Shown here: positions 32,147-42,769 of the stretch, piece after piece
Numbering within the stretch: position 1 is the first letter of the stretch
How the letters are laid out: the number at the start of each line of letters is the position of its first letter
Origin: Rhizobium sp. SSA_523
GTDB lineage: Bacteria; Pseudomonadota; Alphaproteobacteria; Rhizobiales; Rhizobiaceae
Direction of reading: 5' to 3'
Length of the DNA: 64,000 bases
Assembly: GCF_030435705.1 (NCBI RefSeq)
Contig: NZ_CP129382.1
Coordinates: 2,046,001-2,110,000 of the forward strand
Position numbers and translations under genes: made by a program
Notes under the pieces: generated by a model
The model's input: only the letters and a program-made list of their open reading frames with translations
Database searches by the model: none
What the model was told of the DNA's origin: nothing

Positions 32147-33046
32147 ATGGCCGCCAAGACCGCCGAAACCATGCTCATGCCCTGCCCCATCATCGACGCT
32201 GCACCGTCGGATCGCCGCAACGTGACGAAGATTTCCGGCCTCGCTCTGCTCCTGGCAGGCATCACCCTGGCGGGCTGCCAGACGGGACCGACCAGCACCG
32301 ACGTGATCCGCCTCGATCGGGCGCAAGGATCGGAGCAGAATATCGCCTCGCTTTCCTCGGTCATCGCCGCCAATCCGCAGAGCCCGGACGCCTACAATGT
32401 GCGCGGGACGGCCTATGGCCGCGCCGGCGATTTCAAGCGCGCCGTCGAGGATTTCGACAGGGCGCTCCAGCTCAATCCGAACCTGTATCAGGCCTATGCG
32501 AACCGCGCCCTTGTCTATCGCAATATGGGCCGCCCCACGGATGCGGTGAATGATTACAACACCGCGCTGCGAATCAATCCGGATTACGATGTGGCGCTGA
32601 TCGGCCGCGGCAATATCTATCGCCAGGCAGGCCGCACCGAGGATGCCTTCAACGATTTCAACCGCGCAATCCAGCTGGAAACCACCGATGGTCGCGCCTG
32701 GCACGGCCGCGGCCTGATCTACCAGACGCGGGGTCAGCATGCGCAGGCGATCGAGGATTTCTCGAAGGCCATCTCGCTCTCGCCCTCCTCGGCCGAACCC
32801 TATAACGGTCGCGGCCTCTCCTATGCGGCGCTGAACGACAACGACAATGCCTTCGCCGATTTCAACCATGCGATCGAGCTGAACGACAAGCTGGCGGAAT
32901 CCTGGGCCAATCAGGCGCTGGTTTACGAGCGCCAGGGCGACCGGGCGCGGGCCTTCAAATCCTACAGCCACGCCGTTCGCCTCGACCCCAATTACAAGCC
33001 TGCCCAGGACGGCGTCGCCCGCACGCGGTCCAGTTCCGGCGCCTGA
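32147..33046 (+). CDS. TPR-repeat lipoprotein
   Basis: This is a secreted lipoprotein with about six tetratricopeptide repeats between residues 75 and 290 (for example AVEDFDRALQLNPNLYQAYA). The lipobox LAGC is preceded by a hydrophobic stretch (ISGLALLLAGITLAGCQ). It is probably outer-membrane anchored and involved in protein-protein contact. Start choice is uncertain. ATG 32147 leaves a long 25-residue lead before the signal peptide. GTG 32222 (…VTKISGLALL) gives a textbook short signal and may be the true start. Confidence 0.85.
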   Translation: MAAKTAETMLMPCPIIDAAPSDRRNVTKISGLALLLAGITLAGCQTGPTSTDVIRLDRAQGSEQNIASLSSVIAANPQSPDAYNVRGTAYGRAGDFKRAVEDFDRALQLNPNLYQAYANRALVYRNMGRPTDAVNDYNTALRINPDYDVALIGRGNIYRQAGRTEDAFNDFNRAIQLETTDGRAWHGRGLIYQTRGQHAQAIEDFSKAISLSPSSAEPYNGRGLSYAALNDNDNAFADFNHAIELNDKLAESWANQALVYERQGDRARAFKSYSHAVRLDPNYKPAQDGVARTRSSSGA

Positions 33047-33445
33047 CGGCAGGCGCCTGTCCTGAAAAGGCCAGCGCTGCGCCAGGGTCTTCAAGGAGAC
33101 TTGCCAGGGAAACCTGAAAACGGCGAGACCTGCCGGGTAGACCTGAAAACAGGTAAACCTGAATGATCGGTAGACTGGCATGACGGGTTCGGCCGATGCC
33201 GCGGGACTGGAGACCGTCTTCCGAAAACATGGCTGCCGGCTGGCAATGCTCTTGCCGGCAATACTCAGGCCGGGCGGCTATCTCTTACCGCACTGATGTT
33301 CCATAGTTAAAGCAGTTCGGCGAAGCGGATGACGGACAGCGATAAACTGCTGGCCTCGAACGCCATGGCTTCTCAACAAGAGCGCCCTGCCACCATGATA
33401 CCCCGGGACACCCGATGATGCCCCGGTTCGCCTCATGACGCCGGA
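33047..33445. other. Non-coding spacer, nothing firmly recognised
   Basis: About 400 bases separate the TPR lipoprotein from the subunit IV-like gene. A hairpin GGCGCCTG/CAGGCGCC (33038-33057) overlaps the lipoprotein stop but lacks a T-tract. ACCTGAAAAC occurs twice near 33112-33150. No gene was supported. Confidence 0.5.
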
Positions 33446-33670
33446 TCAGCGCAGCAGATAGAAACCTGCAGCGTTCAGAATGATGAACAGGATCAGGCCG
33501 CCGAACAGGCCGCCGCCGGCGAAAAAGCCGCCGACCATGGCCAGAAGCAAGACCACCGTCATCATCGTTCCCCATTTGAGGCCGGCGAGAAACAGGTCAT
33601 AGGTCTTTTCATGCTCGCGATAATCCATCGGCGCGCCCGTCTCGACCGGTCCAGCCTGATGATTGTCCAT
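33446..33670 (-). CDS. aa3-type cytochrome c oxidase subunit IV-like protein
   Basis: This 74-aa protein has the family core MDYREHEKTYDLFLAGLKWG followed by two closely spaced hydrophobic helices (MTVVLLLAMVGGFFAGG and GGLILFIILNAAGFYLL). It matches the small bacterial subunit IV that packs against aa3 oxidase in Paracoccus/Rhodobacter-type enzymes. No other cox genes are nearby, so it is an orphan. GGGAGAG lies about 7 bases before the start. Confidence 0.85.
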   Translation of the reverse strand: MDNHQAGPVETGAPMDYREHEKTYDLFLAGLKWGTMMTVVLLLAMVGGFFAGGGLFGGLILFIILNAAGFYLLR

Positions 33671-34032
33671 GCTTGTACTCTCCCAATATTGCGTGCCGGC
33701 ACGTCCCATGCGCGAGCGGCGCGGCAGTCCCACCTGCATAGGCTCAATCGGTACACAAAATTTCCATAAAGAGCAATGCGGCAGCATGGCCCGCACCGGG
33801 CGTCCCATGCTGTCGAAATTGGCACATGGCTCCAAAAACTTGGGTTTTTTGGCCCGTTTCGACCTTGCACCCATCGAGCCGCCGATTGCTTTTCTCTTCT
33901 TGCGCGCCTAGGACCGGTCGCGACAATAAAAGTCGCTAATATGAAGGCTGCACGACTTTATGAGGCGTTGCGCTCTGCGAACGCTTTGGACATAACAAGA
34001 GACAACAACCAAAAAATGGGTGGGGGAATATC
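33671..34032 (+). promoter_or_regulatory. Divergent region before the TRAP transporter
   Basis: This 362-base region lies between the subunit IV-like gene (minus) and the TRAP small permease (plus). It includes an A/T hairpin CCAAAAAC/GTTTTTTGG (33832-33852). Open frames here look spurious. GGGTGGGGG is the ribosome site of the TRAP gene. Confidence 0.45.
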
Positions 34033-34590
34033 ATGAATATCCTGCTTGCAGTGAGCCGCATCATCGATGCGGTCACTGGTTTCGTGGGCCGCTGGGTCTC
34101 CTGGCTGCTGCTTGCCGCCGTCCTGATCAGCGCCGGCAATGCGGTCATGCGCAAGGCATTCGACATGTCGTCCAATGCCTGGCTGGAAGTGCAGTGGTAT
34201 CTTTTCGGCACTGTCTTCATGCTTGCAGCCGCCTATGCGCTGCTGAAGAACGAACATGTGCGGATCGATATCCTGTCCTCCAGCTGGTCCAAGCGCACGC
34301 GCGACATCGTCGACCTGGTGCTGCACATCATCTTCCTGCTGCCCTTTGCCTCGCTGATGACCTATCTGGCCTGGCCCTGGTTCTGGCTGTCCTATCAGTC
34401 AGGGGAAGTCTCCTCCAATGCCGGCGGCCTTGTCATCTGGCCGGCCAAGCTGGTGGTCCTGATCGGCTTTGCCCTTCTCCTGGCCCAGGCCTTCTCCGAA
34501 ATCATCAAGCGCTATGCCGTGATCACCGGCCGGATCGCCGATCCGCGCGACGATATCTCGGCAGAAGCCAAAGCGGCGACGGAGGTCTGA
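34033..34590 (+). CDS. TRAP transporter small permease (DctQ-type)
   Basis: This 185-aa inner-membrane protein has four predicted transmembrane helices (roughly 15-38, 55-78, 93-115, 132-155). It is the small membrane subunit of a TRAP solute:sodium importer. One base separates it from the large permease gene. The C-terminal tail is short and soluble. The matching substrate-binding protein is encoded 2.3 kb downstream on the opposite strand. Confidence 0.92.
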   Translation: MNILLAVSRIIDAVTGFVGRWVSWLLLAAVLISAGNAVMRKAFDMSSNAWLEVQWYLFGTVFMLAAAYALLKNEHVRIDILSSSWSKRTRDIVDLVLHIIFLLPFASLMTYLAWPWFWLSYQSGEVSSNAGGLVIWPAKLVVLIGFALLLAQAFSEIIKRYAVITGRIADPRDDISAEAKAATEV

Positions 34591-34591
34591 C

Positions 34592-36571
34592 ATGCTGGCG
34601 GAAATCATTCACCTCATCGCGCTCAACCTGCCGCTGGTGATGTTCACTTCGGTCATGGCCATGCTGCTGCTTGGCTATCCGGTGGCTTTCACCCTGGCGG
34701 CCGGCGGCCTCATCTTTTTCGTCTTCGGCGTCGAACTCTCGCATATCTCGCCGGATATCCGCCTGTTCTGGCCGCTCCTGCAGTCGCATCCCGAACGCAT
34801 TTACGGGATCATGTATAATGATACGCTGCTCTCCATCCCCTTCTTCACCTTCATGGGGATCATCCTGGAACGGTCCCGCATGGCGGAAGACCTGCTGGAT
34901 ACGATCGGGCAGTTGTTCGGCCCCATTCGCGGCGGTCTCGCCTATGCGGTGATCCTGGTCGGCGCCCTTCTCGGCGCGACCACCGGCGTCGTGGCGGCCT
35001 CGGTCATGGCCATGGGCCTGATCTCGCTGCCGATCATGATGCGCTATGGCTATAACCGGCCGCTGGTCTCGGGCACGATTGCCGCTTCCGGCACTCTTGC
35101 CCAGATCGTGCCGCCTTCGCTCGTCCTGATCGTCATGGCAGACCAGCTCGGCCGCTCGGTCGGCGACATGTATGTCGGCGCTCTCTATCCGGCGCTGCTG
35201 ATCATCGCCGCCTACTGCCTCTATATTTTCGCTGTAACGCTGATCAAGCCGGAATGGGCTCCGGCCCTGCCGCAGGAGGCCCGTACGCTCGGCAACGGCG
35301 TCACCTCGCTGATCGTCATGCTCGCCATTTCGGTCGGCCTGTATTTCCTCGGCATGGAGATCCTGTTTGCCGGGATCGCCAGCCCTGAATGGCGTCTGGT
35401 GGCAGCGCTCGCCTTCACCGTCGGCGTCTGCTACGGCGTGGCGCTGATCAACAGCCGCATCGAGAAGAAGATCATTTCACGGCTTGCCGAACAGGTGATC
35501 ATCGTCCTCATTCCGCCGCTGGCGCTGATCTTCCTGGTGCTCGGCACCATCTTCCTCGGCATTGCCACGCCGACGGAAGGCGGCGCCATGGGCGCCACCG
35601 GCGCTCTCATCCTCGCCATTGCCAAGGGCCGCCTGACGCTCGGCTCGATCAAGACGGCACTCGATGCCACCACGCGGCTCTCCGCCTTCGTGATGATGAT
35701 CCTCATCGGCGCCCGCGTCTTCGGCCTCACCTTCTACGGCATCAACGGCAATGTCTGGATCGAGGAATTGCTGCTGGCCCTGCCGGGCGGCGAATTCGGC
35801 TTCCTCTTCGTCGTCACCATCATCGTCTTCATCCTGGGCTGCTTCCTCGATTTCTTCGAGATCGCCTTCATCATGGTGCCGCTGCTGGCGCCGGTCGCAG
35901 ACAAGCTCGGCATCGACCTCGTCTGGTTCGGCATCATCCTCGGCATCAACCTGCAGACAAGCTTCCTGACGCCGCCCTTCGGCTTCTCGCTGTTCTTCCT
36001 GCGCTCCATCGCGCCGGTCGGCAATTGGGTGGACAAGGTGACGGGCAAGACCATGCCGCCGGTCAAGACGACGGAAATCTATCGCGGCGTGTTTCCCTAT
36101 ATCGTCATCCAGTTCATCATGATCATGGTGGTGATCTTCTTCCCCGGCCTGGTGTTGCACTACAAGGAGGAACATCCCAAGGCTCCGGCCGATGTGCAGA
36201 TCCAGCTTCCGGGCATGGGAGGTCCATCGGGCGGTGCAAATGCACCGGGCGGCGCACCGGCCGATAGCAATAATCCGTTCGGCCTGCCGCCCCTCAAGAT
36301 GGATGGCTCAGGCAGTGGCAGCAATTCGGGCATGCCTCAGCTGGGCCTGCCGCCGCTGAACTTCGGCGGCCCGGCAAACCCCGGCACGCCTGCGACACCC
36401 AATACGCCTGCGGCACCTGGCACGCCTGCGGCACCGGCCGCCCCGGCACTCGGCCTGCCGCCGCCGAATTTCGGCGGCGCCTCCGGCGCCCCGGCCCCGA
36501 ACTCGGCAACGCCCCAGACCCAGACACCGGCGCCCTCTCAGCCGGATCTCAGTCAGCCACCCAAGTTCTGA
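34592..36571 (+). CDS. TRAP transporter large permease (DctM-type) with long Pro/Gly-rich tail
   Basis: This 659-aa protein has a DctM core of about 540 residues with many transmembrane helices, including GATTGVVAASVMAMGLISLP and GTIFLGIATPTEGGAMG. It is followed by a tail of about 120 residues after YKEEHPKAPADVQ. The tail is rich in Pro, Gly, Ala and Asn and carries three copies of a (F/L)GLPP motif (residues 563, 584, 620; the last two as LGLPP(L/P)NFGG), plus TPAAPG-like repeats. Typical DctM proteins are about 430-530 aa without this tail. It acts with the small permease and the DctP-type protein to import an acid substrate. Confidence 0.92.
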   Translation: MLAEIIHLIALNLPLVMFTSVMAMLLLGYPVAFTLAAGGLIFFVFGVELSHISPDIRLFWPLLQSHPERIYGIMYNDTLLSIPFFTFMGIILERSRMAEDLLDTIGQLFGPIRGGLAYAVILVGALLGATTGVVAASVMAMGLISLPIMMRYGYNRPLVSGTIAASGTLAQIVPPSLVLIVMADQLGRSVGDMYVGALYPALLIIAAYCLYIFAVTLIKPEWAPALPQEARTLGNGVTSLIVMLAISVGLYFLGMEILFAGIASPEWRLVAALAFTVGVCYGVALINSRIEKKIISRLAEQVIIVLIPPLALIFLVLGTIFLGIATPTEGGAMGATGALILAIAKGRLTLGSIKTALDATTRLSAFVMMILIGARVFGLTFYGINGNVWIEELLLALPGGEFGFLFVVTIIVFILGCFLDFFEIAFIMVPLLAPVADKLGIDLVWFGIILGINLQTSFLTPPFGFSLFFLRSIAPVGNWVDKVTGKTMPPVKTTEIYRGVFPYIVIQFIMIMVVIFFPGLVLHYKEEHPKAPADVQIQLPGMGGPSGGANAPGGAPADSNNPFGLPPLKMDGSGSGSNSGMPQLGLPPLNFGGPANPGTPATPNTPAAPGTPAAPAAPALGLPPPNFGGASGAPAPNSATPQTQTPAPSQPDLSQPPKF

Positions 36572-36661
36572 CGGCAGGCGGCAGCCGCCGCCCGCCCCCT
36601 TGGATGAACCAGTGACTGATCAAAGGCTGACCAGGGACTGGCCACAGACTGACCACGAAAC

Positions 36662-36707
36662 GCCGCCCGGCCTGCAGGGACGACCTGCAAGGCCGGGCGG
36701 CATTTTT
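36662..36707 (+). terminator. Terminator after the TRAP permease genes
   Basis: GCCGCCCGGCC pairs with GGCCGGGCGGC, with an inner stem TGCAGG/CCTGCA, a one-base bulge and a five-base loop. ATTTTT follows. It lies about 90 bases after the large permease stop. Confidence 0.82.
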
Positions 36708-36813
36708 CTGGCCGAAGCATGCGAGGCGATCCTGTGCGGTCCGCCCGCCATCCACCTACACCGCGAAAATGCAAGGCCGGCGGAATCGACTCGTCTTTTC
36801 ATCTTTTCATGCA

Positions 36814-36846
36814 AAAGGCCCCGGCGCGGGTCAGCGCCGGGGCCTT
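36814..36846 (-). terminator. Terminator of the TRAP substrate-binding protein gene
   Basis: AAGGCCCCGGCGC pairs with GCGCCGGGGCCTT around a short loop. Read on the minus strand, the stem is followed by TTTTGC. It lies about 25 bases after the minus-strand gene ending at 36871. Confidence 0.82.
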
Positions 36847-36870
36847 GTCATGACCGACAGATCGATGCGA

Positions 36871-38346
<1,476 letters not shown>

Positions 38347-39102
38347 ATGACCAAGCCCGTCATTGCCATTCCCGCCGATATCCGCCACTTCGAAAAGGCC
38401 GACTGGCACGCCGTGCAGGCGCAATATATCGATGCCGCCGTCAAGGTGGCCGATGTCATCCCGCTGATCGTGCCGGCTTTGACCGAGGGGCATGATGTCG
38501 ATGCCGTGCTGGATCGGGTCGACGGGCTTCTGGTGTCCGGCTCGGCCACCAATGTTCACCCATCCCTTTACGGGCAGGAGGCGAGCGAGGCCGATGGCCC
38601 CTTCGATCCGGCGCGCGATGCCACCGTCCTGCCGCTGATCCGCAAGGCGCTCGACCGCGCCATCCCGATGCTCGCCATCTGCCGCGGCATTCAGGAACTC
38701 AACGTGGCGCTGGGCGGCACGCTCGCCAGCGAAATCCAGGAGAGGCCGGGGATCTGGGATCACCGCAAACCGCCGGTGGAAAGCCGCGACGAGATGTATG
38801 CCATCCGTCAGCCGGTGCATGTGCGTGACGGAAGCTGCATTGCGCAGCATCTGGGGGTTTCCGGCGAGATCCAGGTGAATTCGCTGCACCGCCAGGCCCT
38901 GTCGCAAACGGCACCGCGCCTGCAGGTGGAAGCCACCGCCGCAGACGGAACGATCGAGGCCGTGTCCGTCATCGACGCGAAGGCCTTCGCCGTCGGCGTC
39001 CAATGGCATCCGGAATATTGGGCGCAGACAGACACCCCGTCGCGCGCGCTGTTCGAGGCCTTCGGAGAGGCGGTGCGCGCCTACGCCGCTGGCCGGCGCT
39101 GA
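38347..39102 (+). CDS. Class-I glutamine amidotransferase-like hydrolase (peptidase C26, PuuD-like)
   Basis: This 251-aa cytoplasmic enzyme has the amidotransferase nucleophile elbow with Cys112 in MLAICRGIQELN and the His-x-Glu pair in GVQWHPEYW near residue 222. PuuD relatives hydrolyse gamma-glutamyl-GABA in putrescine degradation. No puu genes are adjacent, so the substrate here is a family-level guess. The ornithine decarboxylase lies about 10 kb away and there is no operon link. Confidence 0.9.
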   Translation: MTKPVIAIPADIRHFEKADWHAVQAQYIDAAVKVADVIPLIVPALTEGHDVDAVLDRVDGLLVSGSATNVHPSLYGQEASEADGPFDPARDATVLPLIRKALDRAIPMLAICRGIQELNVALGGTLASEIQERPGIWDHRKPPVESRDEMYAIRQPVHVRDGSCIAQHLGVSGEIQVNSLHRQALSQTAPRLQVEATAADGTIEAVSVIDAKAFAVGVQWHPEYWAQTDTPSRALFEAFGEAVRAYAAGRR

Positions 39103-39127
39103 CGCGTCCGGCCCTTATCGCACCGGA

Positions 39128-40087
39128 TCAGCCGCGGGAACTCTCCGGAACCGGCGTCAGAACCTTGCCCTGCTCGAACCACTGGATGAGATTGTCCACG
39201 ACCAGATCGGCCATGTCGTTGCGGGTCGGCACGGAAGCCGAGGCCACATGCGGCAGCGCCGAAACATTGGGCAGGTCCAGCAGGCCTTCCGGCAGGTTCG
39301 GCTCGTCATAGAAGACGTCGAGGCCGGCCGCGGCGATCACGCCCGTCTTCAGCGCCGTCACCAAAGCCGCTTCGTCGACACTTGCGCCGCGACCGACATT
39401 GATGAAGACGCCGTTCGGCCCGAGGGCCGCAAGAACCTCCTCATTGATGATCTTGTGCGTTTCAGGCGTGGCGGGAATGATCGAAATCAGCGTATCGACC
39501 TGCTCGGCGAGCGCGATCAGCGAGGAGACATGGGTGTAAGCCACATCATCGCGCCGGTTGCGGGTATGATAGCTGATCTTCACCTTGAACGGCTCGAGCC
39601 GTCTGGCGATTTCCAGTCCGATGCGGCCGAGGCCCAGAAGGCCGACATGGCGGTTCTTCAGAGACAGCGGCGAGAGCGCGAACGGCCCTTCCTTCTGCCA
39701 CTTGCCGGCCCGCAGATAGGCCTCCGCCGCCGGCAGGCGCCGAACCGTGTTGATCAAGAGACCGATGGTCGTATCCGCCACCTCGTCGTTCAAGACATCC
39801 GGCGTATGGGTGACGATGACGGAGCGTCCGGCGGCAAAGCCCGCATCCACGCCATCATAGCCCACGCCGAAATTCGAGATGACCTGAAGGGCCGGCAATT
39901 GCGATATCCACTCCGCCGGCATGCGATTGGCCGTTGCGACACCGAGGATCTTGGCCTTGTCCTCGGCTGAAAGCTCCATTTCCGCGCCGGGCTCGGTCTG
40001 GATCACGTGAAAAGCCGCTTTCAGGCCCTCAAGGGCGCGCGGATGCAGGCGGCCGGGTACGAGGATGGTGGTCTTGCTATCGGTCAT
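39128..40087 (-). CDS. D-isomer-specific 2-hydroxyacid dehydrogenase
   Basis: This 319-aa NAD(P)-dependent enzyme has the Rossmann motif GLLGLGRIGLEIARR (about 149-163). The catalytic trio is Arg233 (NVGRGASVDE), Glu262 (FYDEPN) and His280 (ALPHVASAS). Candidate reactions are reduction of hydroxypyruvate, glyoxylate or 2-ketogluconate. It lies 21 bases downstream of the LacI-type regulator on the same strand, so both are probably cotranscribed and sugar-acid metabolism is likely. Substrate specificity cannot be read from the sequence. Confidence 0.92.
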   Translation of the reverse strand: MTDSKTTILVPGRLHPRALEGLKAAFHVIQTEPGAEMELSAEDKAKILGVATANRMPAEWISQLPALQVISNFGVGYDGVDAGFAAGRSVIVTHTPDVLNDEVADTTIGLLINTVRRLPAAEAYLRAGKWQKEGPFALSPLSLKNRHVGLLGLGRIGLEIARRLEPFKVKISYHTRNRRDDVAYTHVSSLIALAEQVDTLISIIPATPETHKIINEEVLAALGPNGVFINVGRGASVDEAALVTALKTGVIAAAGLDVFYDEPNLPEGLLDLPNVSALPHVASASVPTRNDMADLVVDNLIQWFEQGKVLTPVPESSRG

Positions 40088-40108
40088 CGGTTCATTCCTG
40101 TCGGTCTG

Positions 40109-41131
40109 TCAGGCACGGGGGCGGTAGGGGCCGGTGGATTGGCGGATGCGCATTTCCGGCTTGATGAGATGGATGCCATCCGGGTCGTGGCTGCCGGCCA
40201 GTCTATCCAGAAGGGCCCGGGCGGCAAGCCGTCCCACTTCGGCCTGCCCGTTGGAAACGGTCGTCAGCGCCGGGGTCGCGATGGACGCCTCTTCCAGATC
40301 GTCATAGCCGGTGACCGAGATATCCGGCCCGGCCAGCAGGCCCGCGCGGGCAATGCCGTTCATCAGCCCGATGGCGACAAGATCATTCCAGCAGACGGCC
40401 GCGGTCGGCTTCTGCGGCAAAGAGAGAAAATGCACCGCCGCCTCGAACCCGCCCTGTTTCGTTCGCGGGCCGGGAATGCGCAGGTTCGGGTCGACCTCGA
40501 TGCCTGCCTTGCGCAGCGCATTGACATAGCCCTGATAGCGGTCGCGGCCGGTGGAGGTGCCGTCCGTTCCGCCGATCATGGCGATGGTGCGATGGCCAAG
40601 GCCGATGAGATGATTGGTCGCGAGCGAAATGCCGTAGGAATCGTCGCCGCGATAGGTCGGCAGGTCGACACCCTCCATCGATCGGGCAACGAGAATGGCC
40701 GGCATGCCATTGGCTTCGGCAAGCTTCACATCCTCGATCGGCGTGCCGATGGCCGGAGACATGATCACCCCGTCTCCACCCAGCTGCAACAGGGTCTCGA
40801 TGAAGGTGCGCTGCTTCTCGACCGAGTCATAATGGTTGGAGAGGATGAAGGTCTGGCGGCTGCGGTCGAGCTCGCTTTCGATGGCCTTCAGGATCTCGCC
40901 GTAGAAGGGGTTCATGATGTCATGCACCACGACACCGATAATGCCGGAGCGGGAGGTGCGCAGGCTGGCGGCACGGCGATTGTAGATATAGCCAAGCGCC
41001 CTCGCCTGCTCCTTGATCTTCTCGCGGGTATCGGCGGCGACCAGCGGACTGTCGCGCAGCGCCAGCGAAATCGTGGCTGTGGACAGCCCCAGGCTCTCGG
41101 CAATGGTGGATAGTTTGACCTTCTGCGCCAC
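40109..41131 (-). CDS. LacI-family transcriptional regulator
   Basis: This 340-aa repressor-type protein has an N-terminal LacI helix-turn-helix (VKLSTIAESLGLSTATISLALRD split over residues about 5-27) and a periplasmic-binding-like sensor domain (about 65-335). I use the GTG at 41131: GGGAGGG precedes it and the frame upstream adds no homology. It is cotranscribed with the 2-hydroxyacid dehydrogenase, which is its most likely target. A 17-bp palindrome 55-71 bases upstream may be its own operator. Confidence 0.92.
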   Translation of the reverse strand: MAQKVKLSTIAESLGLSTATISLALRDSPLVAADTREKIKEQARALGYIYNRRAASLRTSRSGIIGVVVHDIMNPFYGEILKAIESELDRSRQTFILSNHYDSVEKQRTFIETLLQLGGDGVIMSPAIGTPIEDVKLAEANGMPAILVARSMEGVDLPTYRGDDSYGISLATNHLIGLGHRTIAMIGGTDGTSTGRDRYQGYVNALRKAGIEVDPNLRIPGPRTKQGGFEAAVHFLSLPQKPTAAVCWNDLVAIGLMNGIARAGLLAGPDISVTGYDDLEEASIATPALTTVSNGQAEVGRLAARALLDRLAGSHDPDGIHLIKPEMRIRQSTGPYRPRA

Positions 41132-41185
41132 GTTCCCTCCCCCAGGGTCAATTGCGACACGTCCTGCACCGCATTTAAACAATTT

Positions 41186-41202
41186 AATTGCAGGAGGCAA
41201 TT
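41186..41202. promoter_or_regulatory. Candidate operator upstream of the LacI-type regulator
   Basis: AATTGC-AGGAG-GCAATT is a 6+5+6 inverted repeat, beside a second one (TTAAA-CAA-TTTAA, 41175-41187). The position suggests autoregulation. The family of binder is inferred only from the neighbour, and the centre lacks the usual CG of LacI sites. Confidence 0.3.
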
Positions 41203-41387
41203 ATTTAGACATGCACCTGTCACATTTTAAACGGCGAGCGGATGCGGCATGTGGCAGGCAGGGAGAGCGGTCGGGAGAGGCAGGGAGAGACGGCCGGCTA
41301 GAGGGACGAAGCGACGGGATTTGGCGGAAGGATCAGGCGCAAGGATCAGGCGCAAGGATAGCAGATGAGACGTAACGACTCCTCCAA

Positions 41388-41891
41388 CTATTCCTCCTCT
41401 GCGTCGGTCTCCGGCACCAGTCCGTGCAGATTGCGGTCCACGGCCTTCAAGAGCTTGATGATGCTGCGCAATTCCTTGTCGGAGAATCCTTCGATCGCCT
41501 GCTGGCTGCATGTCGCCACGGCCTGGTGAATGCGGTCGACGCTCTGCCGGCCGGTCTCCGAGAGGTGGATCTTGGTCAGGCGCGCATCCGTGCCGTCGCT
41601 GCGGCGCTCGAGAAAACCCTGCGCCTCCATGCGCCCGATCGTCCGCGTCATCGTGGGTGCCTTGACGCCCAGGCGTTGCGCAAGCTGGCCCGGTGTCAGC
41701 CCCGGCTCTGCCTCCAGGAGCAGGATCACGCCGTCCTGCCCGGCATAAAGGCCCGCTTCCGCCAGATTGCGGGACAAACTGGTGCGCAGCGACCTGGCTG
41801 CCTGGGTGAGCGCGGGCGCCAGTTCGGCAAGAGAGGCCGGGTCCTTCTTCTTGCCCGTCTTGTCCTTTTTGTCGCCCTTCTTCTTGCTCAT
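41388..41891 (-). CDS. MarR-family transcriptional regulator
   Basis: This 167-aa winged-helix regulator has a DNA-recognition region around LTPGQLAQRLGVKAPTMTRT and a wing RRSDGTDARLTKIHL. An extra Lys-rich N-terminal segment (about residues 1-17) precedes the domain and could aid DNA binding. It is transcribed divergently from the creatininase gene with 86 bases between the starts, which makes that gene a plausible target. A 13-bp direct repeat (AAGGATCAGGCGC, 41328-41353) follows its end. Confidence 0.9.
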   Translation of the reverse strand: MSKKKGDKKDKTGKKKDPASLAELAPALTQAARSLRTSLSRNLAEAGLYAGQDGVILLLEAEPGLTPGQLAQRLGVKAPTMTRTIGRMEAQGFLERRSDGTDARLTKIHLSETGRQSVDRIHQAVATCSQQAIEGFSDKELRSIIKLLKAVDRNLHGLVPETDAEEE

Positions 41892-41977
41892 CTCATCCCG
41901 CCCGTTTCGTGGTGACGCCTTTAGCGATATAGGCTTCCGGCGAGGCTATCCTTATACCAGATCCGGATGATGGAAAG

Positions 41978-42769
41978 ATGCAACAGCCGAGACCGCGTTT
42001 TTACGAGAACGACCTGAAGCTCGATCCCGGCGAACGGTCGCAGTGGATCGCCGTCCTGCCGCTCGGCGCTCATGAGCAGCACGGCCCCCACCTTCCCTTC
42101 GAAACCGACAGCCTGATTGCCGCCGGCCTGGTGAACCGGCTGATCGCCGCAAGGCCCGATGACCTGCCGCTCACCTTCCTGCCGGTTGAGCGCACAGGCT
42201 ATTCGGTGGAGCACATGGATGTGCCGGGCACCCGGACGCTGACCTTTGCACAGGCGGTCAATCGCTGGCTGGCGATTGCCGAGAGCCTGTCCGATCTCGG
42301 CATTCGCAAGCTGGTGATGCTGAACGCCCATGGCGGCAATTCGCCCCTGATGACCATTGTCGCCACGGAGGCGCGCATCCGCCATTCCATGCTGGCGGTC
42401 GCCACCAGCTGGACGCGATTCGGCCTGCCCCCCGGCTGGATGGACGCCAGCGAGAAGGCCCTCGATATCCATGGCGGCGATATCGAGACCTCGGTCATGC
42501 TGGCCCTTCATCCCGAGCTTGTGGATATGAAAAAGGCCGAGGCCTTTTCCTCGCGCCAGGCTGAATTTGCCGAAACCTTCCGGCATTTGCGGGCCTATGG
42601 GCCGCATGCCTTCGGCTGGAAGATGCGGGATCTGAACCCGAAGGGCGTTGCCGGCAGGGCCAATGCGGCCACCGCCGAACGCGGCGAGCAGCTGCTGACG
42701 CATGCGGTGACAGGCCTGCTCGAACTCTTCGACGACGTGCACCGCTTCGATCCCGCAGACCTCGTGTGA
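41978..42769 (+). CDS. Creatininase-family amidohydrolase
   Basis: This 263-aa metal-dependent enzyme has the family elements LGAHEQHGPHLPFETD, LNAHGGN and GGDIETSVM, which provide the metal ligands. Known members hydrolyse creatinine or act on cyclic amide substrates, including ones in cofactor pathways. It lies opposite the MarR-type regulator and upstream of the CobW gene. Its stop codon lies inside the Zur-like palindrome, so CobW probably has its own promoter. Confidence 0.88.
   Translation: MQQPRPRFYENDLKLDPGERSQWIAVLPLGAHEQHGPHLPFETDSLIAAGLVNRLIAARPDDLPLTFLPVERTGYSVEHMDVPGTRTLTFAQAVNRWLAIAESLSDLGIRKLVMLNAHGGNSPLMTIVATEARIRHSMLAVATSWTRFGLPPGWMDASEKALDIHGGDIETSVMLALHPELVDMKKAEAFSSRQAEFAETFRHLRAYGPHAFGWKMRDLNPKGVAGRANAATAERGEQLLTHAVTGLLELFDDVHRFDPADLV

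Noticed and set aside
33663..33911. 82-codon plus-strand frame before the TRAP operon
   Set aside because: It starts inside the subunit IV-like gene region, with no domain and an atypical composition.
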